From an uncultured Hyphomicrobiales bacterium (GTDB taxonomy: Bacteria; Pseudomonadota; Alphaproteobacteria; Rhizobiales; Devosiaceae): 49,523 nt of DNA. Shown here piece by piece: positions 15,223-24,044 of the stretch. A program made the position numbers and the translations under genes. The stretch spans positions 1-49,523 of the forward strand of contig CAIMLX010000162.1 of the NCBI GenBank assembly GCA_903842455.1, given 5' to 3'. A model generated the notes under the pieces. It saw nothing but the letters and a program-made list of their open reading frames with translations, was not told the origin of the DNA and searched no databases. How positions within the stretch are numbered: position 1 is the first letter of the stretch; each line of letters opens with the position of its first letter.

Positions 15223-17091
15223 TCACTCCGCCGCAGCCGCTTCGGCTTTCACGTCGAGGAAGCCGCCGGACTGGCGTTCCCACAGCGCGGCGTAGTGGCC
15301 GCCTCGAGCCAGCAGTTCGGCGTGGGTGCCCTCCTCGACGATCTGGCCCTTTTCCAGCACCACCAGCCGGTCCATTGCGGCGATGGTCGAGAGGCGGTGG
15401 GCGATGGCGATCACCGTCTTGCCCTGCATCAGCGACACCAGCTGCTCCTGGATCGCCGCCTCGACCTCGGAATCGAGGGCGGAGGTGGCTTCGTCGAGAA
15501 CCAGGATAGGGGCGTTCTTGAGCAGCACGCGGGCGATGGCTACGCGCTGCCGCTGGCCGCCCGAGAGCTTGACGCCGCGTTCGCCCACATGGGCGTCGTA
15601 GCCGCGGTTGCCCTTGGGGTCGACCAGCCCCGCGATCACATCCGCCACCTTCGACTGCTCGGCGGCGCGGATCATCTCCTCGTCGGTCGCAGTCTGGCGG
15701 CCGTACTTGATGTTCTCGCGCACCGAGCGGTGCAGCAGCGAGGTGTCCTGGCTGACGAGGCCGATGGCGGCACGAACGCTCTCCTGCGTCACCTTCCGCA
15801 CATCCTGCCCGTCGATCAGGATGGAACCCGCTTCCACGTCGAACAGGCGCAGCATCAGGTTGACCATGGTCGACTTGCCGGCGCCGGACCGGCCGACCAG
15901 CCCTACCTTCTCGCCTGGCTTGATGGTGAGGTTGAACCCCTCCATCACGGTGCCTTCCTTGCCGCGCCAGTAGTTGAAGCTCACGTCCTTGAACTCGATG
16001 CCGCCTTCGCGGACGACGAGTTTGGGGGCGGTGGGCGGATCGAGCATGGCGATGGGCTCGGCGATGGTTTCCATCGAGTCCCGCGTGGTGCCGATCTGGC
16101 GGAAGATGTTGGAGCCCACATCGAGGATCCAGCCACTCATGTTCATGATCTGCAGCGCGAACGGGATCGCCGTCGCTACCGCGGCGGCGTTGAGCGTGCC
16201 GTTGTTCCAGCTCGCAAGCGCGATCCAGGCGATCGAGATCACGAGGCCGGCGTTGAGCAGGAACAGCGTCGACCACATGTAGGTGAAGATACGCATCAGC
16301 TTGCGGAACTCGACCGCATGCGCTTCCACCGACTCGGCGACGTATTTGTCCTCGTGGCCATCGGTGGAGAAGGTCTTCAGCGTGTGGATGTTGGTGTAGC
16401 TGTCGACGATGCGGCCGGTCATCACCGACTTGGCCTCCGAAAGCTCCTCGGAGTGCCGGGCGATCAGCGGCATGACGATGGTGAACAGCACGCCATAGAG
16501 GATGAGCCAGATGGCGATCGGCACCAGCAGCACCCAGTCGAGCCCCGCCATCACCACCACCGCGACGATGACGAAGATGCCGGCGTACCACACCGCGTCG
16601 ATGGTCATGTTGACCGAGGTCTCGATCGATTCCCCCGCCTGCATGATCTTGTTGGCGATGCGGCCGGCGAAGTCGTTCTGGAAGTAGGTCCAGCTCTGCC
16701 GGATCACGTGCCAGTGGCTCTGCCAGCGGACGATATCGACGAGGTTCGGCGTGATCGAGTGGTTGCGCACCAGCGTGTCGAGCAGGAAGGTCAGCGGCCG
16801 GATCACCGCGATGGTGGCGATCATCCAGACGAAGGTCTGCCCGTGCAGGTCGAATATCTGGCCGGGTGGCGTGGTGGCCAGCATTCCGACCACAAGGCCG
16901 ACGAAGACCGGCATCATCGCATCGGCAACCGAACCAACGGCGACCAGCACGATGCGCAGCATGAAAGCGGTGCTGAACTGCTTGACGAAGTAGAAGGTGA
17001 ACGCGGTGACGCCCTTGGGGGGCTGCGTGTCGCTGGCCAGCGCTACCGGTGCGTAGCGGCTGTCGAACCAGGCAATGACTCGGTTGAGCAT
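15223..17091 (-). CDS. ABC exporter, fused membrane and ATPase domains, paralog 2
   Basis: 622 residues with the same architecture as its neighbours: N-terminal cytosolic stretch with QPPKGVTAF, six transmembrane helices, then GLVGRSGAGKSTM, LSGGQRQRVAIAR, VLDEATSALDSEVEAAI and AIAHRLST. Both halves of the ATP sites are complete. The ribosome binding site directly ahead of ATG 17091 is poor, and a 30-codon ORF with a near-perfect Shine-Dalgarno lies 37 bases upstream, so translation may be coupled or attenuated (inference). Bounded downstream by a 14-pair stem-loop. Substrate unknown. Confidence 0.9.
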   Translation of the reverse strand: MLNRVIAWFDSRYAPVALASDTQPPKGVTAFTFYFVKQFSTAFMLRIVLVAVGSVADAMMPVFVGLVVGMLATTPPGQIFDLHGQTFVWMIATIAVIRPLTFLLDTLVRNHSITPNLVDIVRWQSHWHVIRQSWTYFQNDFAGRIANKIMQAGESIETSVNMTIDAVWYAGIFVIVAVVVMAGLDWVLLVPIAIWLILYGVLFTIVMPLIARHSEELSEAKSVMTGRIVDSYTNIHTLKTFSTDGHEDKYVAESVEAHAVEFRKLMRIFTYMWSTLFLLNAGLVISIAWIALASWNNGTLNAAAVATAIPFALQIMNMSGWILDVGSNIFRQIGTTRDSMETIAEPIAMLDPPTAPKLVVREGGIEFKDVSFNYWRGKEGTVMEGFNLTIKPGEKVGLVGRSGAGKSTMVNLMLRLFDVEAGSILIDGQDVRKVTQESVRAAIGLVSQDTSLLHRSVRENIKYGRQTATDEEMIRAAEQSKVADVIAGLVDPKGNRGYDAHVGERGVKLSGGQRQRVAIARVLLKNAPILVLDEATSALDSEVEAAIQEQLVSLMQGKTVIAIAHRLSTIAAMDRLVVLEKGQIVEEGTHAELLARGGHYAALWERQSGGFLDVKAEAAAAE

Positions 17092-17128
17092 CTTGAACTC
17101 ATGTTCCGAGCCCGTCTGACGGATTGAG

Positions 17129-17221
17129 TCAGGTGAGGGCTACAAGGGATTGTTTTCGTTTCTCTTTGGCCAGGCCGAGAGCAGCGGGTGCGATGCGGCG
17201 CGGGAAGTTACGAGTTTCCAT
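17129..17221 (-). CDS. Possible leader peptide upstream of ABC exporter 2
   Basis: A 30-codon ORF (METRNFPRRIAPAALGLAKE, then KRKQSLVALT) starts at ATG 17221 with AAGGAGG five bases upstream, a near-perfect match to the anti-Shine-Dalgarno sequence and far better than that of the exporter gene itself. The peptide is basic (seven Arg/Lys) with no membrane segment. It ends 37 bases before the exporter start. Leader peptides before ABC or resistance genes can sense translation stress, but nothing here proves it is translated. Confidence 0.35.
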   Translation of the reverse strand: METRNFPRRIAPAALGLAKEKRKQSLVALT

Positions 17222-17298
17222 TTGTCCCTCCTTGGGGTGGTTGTTGGTGTGGGCACGGCACGGCTTAGGCGGTGGAGCACGGCGTGGTCACATCGTCT

Positions 17299-17417
17299 CC
17301 CGCCCCCTCGTGGGGAAGGATCAAGGGTGGGGGGCAGCACGCGCCGCCCTACCCCCACCCCAGCTACGCCAAGCCGCTACGCGACTGGCTGCGCTACCCT
17401 CCCCACAAGGGGGAGGG
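17299..17417. repeat. Palindromic intergenic repeat element between ABC exporters 2 and 3
   Basis: About 119 bases bounded by imperfect 23-base inverted repeats (17299-17321 and 17395-17417, five mismatches), with an inner hairpin GGGTGGGGG (17325-17333) / CCCCCACCC (17352-17360). Read through, it gives the Pro/Gly-rich LPPTLDPSPRGGG that marks such palindromic repeats in alphaproteobacteria. It accounts for much of the 346-base gap 17092-17437; the rest holds the possible leader ORF and nothing else seen. Confidence 0.65.
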
Positions 17418-17437
17418 AGGAGAGGCGTCGGCGGTTG

Positions 17438-19297
17438 TCACTCCGCCGCCTCCTCCAGGATGTCGGGCAGGAACCCACCCGACTGGCGGCTCCAGAGGCT
17501 GGCATAGGTGCCGCCCTGCTGGATCAGTTCGGCGTGCGTGCCCTCTTCGATTATCTTGCCCTTGTCGAGCACAACGAGCCGGTCCATGGCGGCGATGGTG
17601 GAGAGTCGGTGGGCGATGGCGATCACCGTCTTGCCCTCCATCAGTCGGGTCAGCTGGCCCTGGATCGCTGCCTCGACCTCGGAGTCGAGCGCCGAGGTCG
17701 CCTCGTCCAGCACGAGGATCGGGGCGTTCTTGAGCAGCACGCGCGCGATGGCGATGCGTTGGCGCTGCCCGCCCGAGAGCTTCACGCCGCGTTCGCCGAC
17801 ATGGGCGTCAAAGCCCCTGCGCCCCTTGAAGTCGACCAGCCCATCGATGAACAGATCGGCCTCCGCCAGCCTGGCGGCTGCCAGCATCTCTTCCTCGGTC
17901 GCATCCGGGCGGCCGTACATGATGTTCTCGCGCACCGAGCGATGCAGCAGCGAGGTATCCTGCGTGACCACGCCGATCTGCTCGCGCAGCGACTCCTGCT
18001 GCACCTTGGCGATGTCGTTGCCATCGATCGAGATCACGCCGCCTTCGCGGTCATAGAACCGCAGCAGCAGGTTGACGATCGTCGACTTGCCGGCCCCAGA
18101 ACGGCCGACGAGGCCGATCTTTTCGCCCGGTTTGATCCGCAGGTTGAGCTTGTCGATGACGCCCGACTGCTTGCCGTAGTGGAAGTTCACGTTGTCGAAG
18201 GCGATGTCACCCTTCACCGGGCCGAGGGGCTTGGCGCCCGGAGGATCGGCCACGACACGCGGCAGCGAGATCGAATTGATGCCGTCGCGGACGATGCCGA
18301 TGTTCTCGAACAGCTGCGACATCTCCCACATCACCCACTGGCTCATGCCTTGGAAGCGCAGCACGAGTGCCGTCGCCACGGCGATCGCTCCGGGCGTCAT
18401 GGCACCGTTCAGCCATTGCGTGATGCCGACGGCCATCACGGCGAACAGCAGCAGGTTGTTCATCAGCGGGATGACGATCTGCAGCAGCGAAAACATCCGC
18501 ATCTGCTTGTGCACGGTGCCCATGAACTGATCCATGGCCTCGTGGGCGTAGGCCTCCTCGCGGTTCGAATGCGAGAACAGCTTCACCGTCGCGATGTTTG
18601 TGTAGCTGTCGACGATACGGCCGGTCATCAGCGAGCGCGCGTCGGCCTGCGCCTCGGCCACCTTGCCGAGCCGCGGCACGTAGTAGCAGAGCAGCGCGAC
18701 ATAGCCGGCGAGCCAGACGAGGAACGGCAGCGCCAGCCACAGGTCGCTCATCGCCGCTAGCACCACCGCGCCGGCGAAATAGACGACCACGAACACCGTG
18801 ACGTCCAGCAGCTTCATCACCACTTCGCGCACCGCCAGCGACGTCTGCATCAGCTTGGCGCCGATGCGGCCGGCGAACTCGTCCTGGAAGTAGCTCATCG
18901 ACTGGCGCAGCAGGTAGCGATGCGCCATCCAGCGGATGCGCTGCGGCAGGTTGCCGATCAGCGTCTGGTGAATGATCAAGGTGTCGGCAATCTGCAGCGC
19001 CGGCAGGATCAGCAGCAGCAGGCCCGCCATCAACGCCAGCTTCCAGCCCTCATCGGCGAGGAACGTCGCCCTGTCGGCGGTGCCGAGCCAGTCGATGATC
19101 GAGCCCATGAAGCTGAACAGCATGATCTCGCCCAGCGCCACGCCAGCGCCGAGCACCGCCATGGCGATCAGCCACCGCTTGGCGCCCTGGCAAAAGTGCA
19201 GGCAGAAGGCCACCAGCCCCTTGGGTGGCTGTGCCGGCTCATCGAGCGGATAAGGCTCCAGCCGCGTTTCGAACCACTTGAATACCGGGCCGATCAT
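17438..19297 (-). CDS. ABC exporter, fused membrane and ATPase domains, paralog 3
   Basis: 619 residues with exporter-type transmembrane domain (about 30-340) and a complete ATPase: GLVGRSGAGKSTI, LSGGQRQRIAIAR, ILVLDEATSALDSEVEAAI and AIAHRLST. The N-terminal tail shares QPPKGLVAF with paralog 2. AAGGAG lies eight bases before ATG 19297, and a perfect GACCTCAA-N6-TTGAGGTC inverted repeat lies 43 bases upstream. It is first in the series of three exporters, but the gap of 346 bases to paralog 2, with a palindromic element, argues for separate transcription. Substrate unknown. Confidence 0.9.
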   Translation of the reverse strand: MIGPVFKWFETRLEPYPLDEPAQPPKGLVAFCLHFCQGAKRWLIAMAVLGAGVALGEIMLFSFMGSIIDWLGTADRATFLADEGWKLALMAGLLLLILPALQIADTLIIHQTLIGNLPQRIRWMAHRYLLRQSMSYFQDEFAGRIGAKLMQTSLAVREVVMKLLDVTVFVVVYFAGAVVLAAMSDLWLALPFLVWLAGYVALLCYYVPRLGKVAEAQADARSLMTGRIVDSYTNIATVKLFSHSNREEAYAHEAMDQFMGTVHKQMRMFSLLQIVIPLMNNLLLFAVMAVGITQWLNGAMTPGAIAVATALVLRFQGMSQWVMWEMSQLFENIGIVRDGINSISLPRVVADPPGAKPLGPVKGDIAFDNVNFHYGKQSGVIDKLNLRIKPGEKIGLVGRSGAGKSTIVNLLLRFYDREGGVISIDGNDIAKVQQESLREQIGVVTQDTSLLHRSVRENIMYGRPDATEEEMLAAARLAEADLFIDGLVDFKGRRGFDAHVGERGVKLSGGQRQRIAIARVLLKNAPILVLDEATSALDSEVEAAIQGQLTRLMEGKTVIAIAHRLSTIAAMDRLVVLDKGKIIEEGTHAELIQQGGTYASLWSRQSGGFLPDILEEAAE

Positions 19298-19339
19298 TGA
19301 ATACGCTCCTTGGCTCCCGCCTGGTTATCCGACGCCTAC

Positions 19340-19361
19340 GACCTCAAGCACGGTTGAGGTC
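19340..19361. promoter_or_regulatory. Inverted repeat upstream of ABC exporter 3
   Basis: GACCTCAA-GCACGG-TTGAGGTC, perfect eight-base arms with a six-base spacer, 43 bases before the exporter start. It resembles an operator for a dimeric repressor. It could also serve pepN, which starts 199 bases away on the other strand, though less likely. Confidence 0.45.
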
Positions 19362-19559
19362 AAGCGCTTCGTCCCCAGGCAGGGCTTACTCTCTTTATCG
19401 TTTTGGATTACGCACACGACACGCTTATGGCGCGGCGGAGGTGCGTGCTGCGACGCTGGAATTGCCCGGTCGGCAGCCGCACAGAATACAGCAACGGCTG
19501 GATTCGGCTGTAGCCGCCGTGCCACAGTAAAACAACGAGTTGAAGTTGCGGAGATTTTG

Positions 19560-22202
19560 ATGCGCGGCGAGAACGACGAGACGATCTACCTCAAGGACTA
19601 CGCCCCTACCCCCTACATCATCGAAAAGGTCGAGCTGGACGTGGCAATTGCGCCCGACACCAGCCGCGTGCGGACGCTGCTGACCATTTCGCCACGCGCC
19701 GGCACCCCGCCCGGGACGCCGCTGGTGCTCGATGGCGAAGAGTTGAAGCTGCTGTCGATCGCCATCGACGGGCTGCCGCTGGCGCTCACCGCCTACGAGG
19801 AAACGCCCACGACGCTGTGCGTGCTTGAACCGCCGATCAAGCGTTTCGTGCTCGAAACCGAAGTGCAGGTCGAGCCGGAAAAGAACCTCAAGCTGATGGG
19901 CTTTTACCGCTCGAGTGGCACATGGTGCACCCAGTGCGAGCCGGAGGGGTTCCGCCGCATCACCTGGTACTACGACCGGCCGGACGTGCTGGCGCCGTTC
20001 CGGGTGAAGATGACGGCCGACAGGACGCTGGCGCCGGTGCTGCTGTCGAACGGCAATCGCGTCGAAACGGGCGAGCACAGCGACGGCCGTCACTTCGCCA
20101 TCTGGGAGGATCCGTTCCCCAAGCCCGCGTACCTCTTCGCCATGGTGGCAGGCGATCTCGGCGCCATCCACGACAGTTTCACCACCGCTTCCGGCCGCAA
20201 GGTATCGCTCGGCATCTATTGCGAGCACGGCAAGAAAGGCGAGTGCGGCTACGCCATGGATTCGCTGAAACGCTCCATGGCCTGGGACGAGCGCCGCTTC
20301 GGCCGCGAGTACGACCTCGACATCTTCAACATCGTCGCCGTGAGTGACTTCAACTTCGGCGCGATGGAGAACAAGGGCCTCAACATCTTCAACGACAAGC
20401 TGGTGTTCGCGAAGCCCGAATCGGCCACCGACGCCGACTACGCCTCGATCGAGAGCGTCATCGCGCACGAGTATTTCCACAACTGGACCGGCGACCGCAT
20501 CACCTGCCGCGACTGGTTCCAGCTCTGCCTCAAGGAAGGGCTGACGGTCTATCGGGACCAGGAATTCTCGATGGACGAGCGCTCGCGCCCGGTGAACCGG
20601 ATCGAGGATGTGCGGCTCTTGCGGCAGGCGCAGTTCCCCGAGGATGGCGGCCCGCTGGCGCATCCGCCGCGGCCGGATCACTACAAGGAAATCAACAACT
20701 TCTACACGACGACGATCTACGAGAAGGGCGCCGAGATCGTCCGCATGCTGGCGACGCTGCTCGGCGAAGCCGGCTTCCGCAAGGGGATGGACCTCTATTT
20801 CGAGCGCCATGACGGCGACGCGACGACCATCGAGGCCTTCATCAAGGTGTTCGAGGATAGCTCGGGGCAGGACCTGCAGCATTTCCAGCAGTGGTACCTG
20901 CAGGCCGGCACGCCGGAGGTCACGGTCTCCGACAGCTACGACGCTGCTAGCCAGACCTACACCCTGACCCTCAGCCAGGAAACCAAGCCGACGCAGGGGC
21001 AGCCGGACAAGCAGCCCATGGTGCTGCCGGTGAAGTTCGGGCTGATCGGCCCCAACGGTTCGCCGATGGGCTGGAGCGGGGTTTCGGGTGCGGAGCTGCG
21101 CGGCGACGACCTCCTTGTGGTCGATACGGCCTCCGCCACCATCACCTTCACCGGCGTGCCGAACCGGCCGGTGCCATCACTGTTCCGCGGCTTCTCCGCC
21201 CCGGTGAAGCTCAACTCTTCGATCAGCGAAACCGACCAGTTGTTCCTCGGGCGGCACGATGCCGATCCGTTCAACCGCTGGCAGGCGCTGCAGGATGTGG
21301 CTGGCCGGCTGATGATCGATGCGGTGCGCGGCACGCCCTGGAGCGCGCCGCAGGCCAGCGCGCTGGCCGAGGCGCTGGAGGAGACGCTCAACGCCAAGGA
21401 GCTCGACCCAGCCTTCAAGGCGCACGCCCTCAGCCTGCCCAACGAGCTGACGATTGCCCGCACCATCGGCGAGGACATCGACCCGGACCGCATCCACGTG
21501 GTGCGTGGCACGCTGATCCGCGACATCGTCGGCCGCATCGGACCGTCGCTCGAGCGGGTCTATCTCACCAATGACAGCGGCCTCGCCTATTCGCCTGATT
21601 TCCAGCAGGCTGGCCGGCGATCGATGAAGAACACGGCGCTGTCGCTGCTGGTGCATGCCGGTGCCGAAGGTGGGGCGAACCTGGCGCGCGAGCAGTACAG
21701 CCGCGCGCTCAACATGACCGACCGCCTGGCAGCGCTCGGCGCCATCGTCGGCGCCTGGACGGCCGATGCCGAGCCGCTGCTGGCCGATTTCCGTACCCGC
21801 TTCACCGCCGATCCGCTGGTGCTCGACAAGTGGCTGTCGCTCAACGCGCAGTCGCCCGACTCCGGCACCGTCGACCGGCTGAAGGCGATCCTCGCGGCGC
21901 CGGACTTCCCGCGCAACAACCCCAATCGCCTGCGGTCGCTGGCGGCGGTGTTCGGCATGAACAACCCGACGCAGTTCGCCCGCGCCGACGGCGAGGGCTT
22001 CCGCTTCCTCACCCAGTTCGTCGCCGACGTGGACGGCCGTAACCCGCAGGTTGCGGCTCGGGTGCTCACGGCCTTCCGCATCTGGCAGAGCTTCGAGCCG
22101 ACGCGGCGCGAAGCTGCCCGGTTGGCCATGCAGGCGCTCCAGGATGCCGGGAACCTCAGCCGCAACACGGCGGAGATCCTCGACCGGACGCTCGCGGGGT
22201 AG
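19560..22202 (+). CDS. pepN: Aminopeptidase N, M1 family
   Basis: 880 residues. A zinc aminopeptidase that removes N-terminal residues from peptides in the cytoplasm. The exopeptidase motif GAMEN is at 267-271, the zinc site HEYFH at 303-307 with the third ligand Glu326 in CLKEGLTVYRDQEFS. Four-domain PepN layout: N-terminal beta saddle, thermolysin-like centre, beta sandwich (about 435-540) and a large helical C-terminus. Length agrees with proteobacterial PepN. Start ATG 19560 is chosen because GGAG lies seven bases before it and the DETIYLKDY start matches the family; the open frame back to 19278 runs through the exporter promoter region. Confidence 0.96.
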   Translation: MRGENDETIYLKDYAPTPYIIEKVELDVAIAPDTSRVRTLLTISPRAGTPPGTPLVLDGEELKLLSIAIDGLPLALTAYEETPTTLCVLEPPIKRFVLETEVQVEPEKNLKLMGFYRSSGTWCTQCEPEGFRRITWYYDRPDVLAPFRVKMTADRTLAPVLLSNGNRVETGEHSDGRHFAIWEDPFPKPAYLFAMVAGDLGAIHDSFTTASGRKVSLGIYCEHGKKGECGYAMDSLKRSMAWDERRFGREYDLDIFNIVAVSDFNFGAMENKGLNIFNDKLVFAKPESATDADYASIESVIAHEYFHNWTGDRITCRDWFQLCLKEGLTVYRDQEFSMDERSRPVNRIEDVRLLRQAQFPEDGGPLAHPPRPDHYKEINNFYTTTIYEKGAEIVRMLATLLGEAGFRKGMDLYFERHDGDATTIEAFIKVFEDSSGQDLQHFQQWYLQAGTPEVTVSDSYDAASQTYTLTLSQETKPTQGQPDKQPMVLPVKFGLIGPNGSPMGWSGVSGAELRGDDLLVVDTASATITFTGVPNRPVPSLFRGFSAPVKLNSSISETDQLFLGRHDADPFNRWQALQDVAGRLMIDAVRGTPWSAPQASALAEALEETLNAKELDPAFKAHALSLPNELTIARTIGEDIDPDRIHVVRGTLIRDIVGRIGPSLERVYLTNDSGLAYSPDFQQAGRRSMKNTALSLLVHAGAEGGANLAREQYSRALNMTDRLAALGAIVGAWTADAEPLLADFRTRFTADPLVLDKWLSLNAQSPDSGTVDRLKAILAAPDFPRNNPNRLRSLAAVFGMNNPTQFARADGEGFRFLTQFVADVDGRNPQVAARVLTAFRIWQSFEPTRREAARLAMQALQDAGNLSRNTAEILDRTLAG

Positions 22203-22222
22203 CCTGCCCGGTTAACAGGACG

Positions 22223-22254
22223 TTACGGTTAGAAGAATTTTTCTTCTCCCGTAA
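22223..22254 (+). terminator. Long stem-loop downstream of pepN
   Basis: TTACGG-TT-AGAAGAA pairs with TTCTTCT-C-CCGTAA around a TTT loop: thirteen base pairs with a small internal loop, 20 bases past the pepN stop. The lower half is AT-rich. There is no U-run after it, so it might end pepN transcription or act as an mRNA 3' stabiliser. Confidence 0.5.
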
Positions 22255-22396
22255 GTGACTCTGGGGACTCGGCTTTTCGGCCTGCGCGCCGCAAGCGCGT
22301 GGGCAGCCCTATTGCTTCAAATCACGAAGCAGATTCAAAGTCCTGTCCAAGGGCAGTGGGTCCCGGGTCGCCCCCAATAATGAGACGGAGAACTTG

Positions 22397-23662
22397 ATGC
22401 GGTCGACGGAGCAATCCGACGCCGGCGGCGGACGATTCCGCACGCCTGTGTCGGCACAAACGATGCAGGGCCTGCGCGGCCTGAAGCATCGGCTCAGCGC
22501 CGCGCTCGCCGCCTTCCGCTCCTCCGGGGCGCCCGGCACCGTCGCGTCCCACACCGATTCGCTGATCGCCACCCTGCCCTTCGGCGTGGCCTGCTGGAGC
22601 GCGGATGCCCGACTGGTTGCCGCCAACGAACGCTTCGCCGAGCGCCTGCGCGTTCCGCCCCACATGCTGCCGCCGGGCGCTGCCTATCACGAGGTCATCC
22701 AGCAGCTGAGCGTCGGCGGCGCCATGCAGCCGGTGCGCGAGGATTGGCAGAACCGACTGCTCGAGCTGCACCGCGAAGACGGCTCGACCCTCCTCATCGA
22801 GGAGCGTCCGCTCGCCGCCGGTGGCTTCGTCACGCTCGTCATGGACGTCACCGAGAGCCGTCGGACCAACCAGTTGCTGACATCGATCCGCGAGGAGCAG
22901 CGCCAGCTGGCCCGTCGATTCCACGAAGAAAAGATCCGGGCCGAGGCGGCGAGCCGCGCCAAGACCAGCTTCCTCGCGCATCTGAGCCATGACATCCGCA
23001 CGCCGCTCAACCACATCATCGGGTTTGCCGACATGCTGCGCCAGCAGCCGTTCGGGCCGCTCGGCGATGGGCGCTACCTCAACTATGTGGAGGCGGTGAA
23101 GGGTTCGGGCGAGCGACTGCTCGGCTTCTTCGCCAATATCCTCGAGCTCGCCGAACTCGAGGGCGGCCGCCGCGAGCTGAAGCGTGAGCGCTTTACCGCC
23201 GACGAGCTGCTGATCACCATCCTCCGCCGCTTCTCGACCCAGGGCCAGCGCGCCGGCATCACCATGGGTCTCGGTGGCGCCTGCGACGCCATCCTCACTG
23301 CCGATCGCTTCGCCCTCGAGCGCATGGTTGCCAACCTCGTGGAAAACGCTATCCGTTTCACCCCGCGCGGCGGCAAGGTCACCCTCGGCGCCTACGCCGC
23401 CCATGACGGCGTGGTTCTCGAAATCACCGACACCGGCATCGGCATGAGCCCCGATCGACTGGAATCGCTGTCGCAGCCCTTCGTCTTCGGCGACGCAGCC
23501 CTGACGCGCGACCGCGAAGGTGCGGGCCTCGGCGTCGCCATCAGCCGCGCCATCGCCGAACTCAGCGGCGGCAGGCTGGCGATCGACAGCCGGCAGGGGC
23601 TTGGCACGACGGTCGCCGTGTCGTTGCCGCTGCTGATGGAGGAAGAGGCGCGGGCGGCCTAG
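22397..23662 (+). CDS. PAS-containing sensor histidine kinase (cytoplasmic)
   Basis: 421 residues. No transmembrane helix. An N-terminal PAS-like domain (about 55-155, with LPFGVACWSADARLVAANERF) is followed by a coiled segment and a HisKA dimerisation domain with phospho-acceptor His198 in LAHLSHDIRTPLNHIIGF. An ATP-binding domain follows with N-box MVANLVENAIRF, G1 ITDTGIGM and G2 GAGLGVAI. The layout recalls PleC/DivJ-type alphaproteobacterial kinases. No partner regulator lies next to it, so it is an orphan here. ATG 22397 with GAGACGGAG upstream; a TTG directly before it is in frame. The stop overlaps that of the convergent PIN toxin in a CTAG. Confidence 0.9.
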   Translation: MRSTEQSDAGGGRFRTPVSAQTMQGLRGLKHRLSAALAAFRSSGAPGTVASHTDSLIATLPFGVACWSADARLVAANERFAERLRVPPHMLPPGAAYHEVIQQLSVGGAMQPVREDWQNRLLELHREDGSTLLIEERPLAAGGFVTLVMDVTESRRTNQLLTSIREEQRQLARRFHEEKIRAEAASRAKTSFLAHLSHDIRTPLNHIIGFADMLRQQPFGPLGDGRYLNYVEAVKGSGERLLGFFANILELAELEGGRRELKRERFTADELLITILRRFSTQGQRAGITMGLGGACDAILTADRFALERMVANLVENAIRFTPRGGKVTLGAYAAHDGVVLEITDTGIGMSPDRLESLSQPFVFGDAALTRDREGAGLGVAISRAIAELSGGRLAIDSRQGLGTTVAVSLPLLMEEEARAA

Positions 23663-24044
23663 AACACGCGGATCGGGCCTGGATACTGCGCCAGCTGAGT
23701 GTCGACGGTCCACAGAGTTCCAGCCCTTCGACCATCGCCTGTGCCAGCAGCATTCTGTCAAACGGGTCTCGATGAAGCATCGGAATGGTCGCTACCGCCA
23801 CGCCATGGATGCCGAGGACCGGTAGTTCAGAGTACCCGGTGCCCAACAAGCCAGCGCGCAAATCTGCTGTGTCGAAATCAAAGTCCCTTCGCCCCTGGGA
23901 TTGCTTTATCGCGATCTCCCAGATGCTCGCCACACTGAAGATCAACTCCGCTTCCGGCTTCAATATCGTGTCGCGGACTGCCAGAGGAAGTCTTGTGCTC
24001 CGAGTCGCAGCCCACAGGAGAAGGTGAGTGTCGAGGAGCGGCAT
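23659..24044 (-). pseudogene. PIN-domain toxin (VapC-like), frameshifted near its C-terminus
   Basis: The N-terminal 100 or so residues are a clean PIN domain of the type paired with Phd antitoxins: PLLDTHLLLWAA (first Asp), SVASIWEIAIKQ (Glu), HRDPFDRMLLAQAMVEGLEL (Asp). After GLEL the frame changes: the next residues make no sense, while the frame two bases on reads WTVDTQLAQYPGPIRVF and stops at 23659, which is the expected end. The shift lies at about 23711-23718, where a duplicated TG (CTCTGTGG on the coding strand) would explain it; removal of two bases restores canonical spacing. Unshifted, the frame runs on to 23562 inside the kinase gene. Either the toxin is inactivated or this is a sequencing error. 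ATG 24044 overlaps the antitoxin stop as TGATG. Confidence 0.8.
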
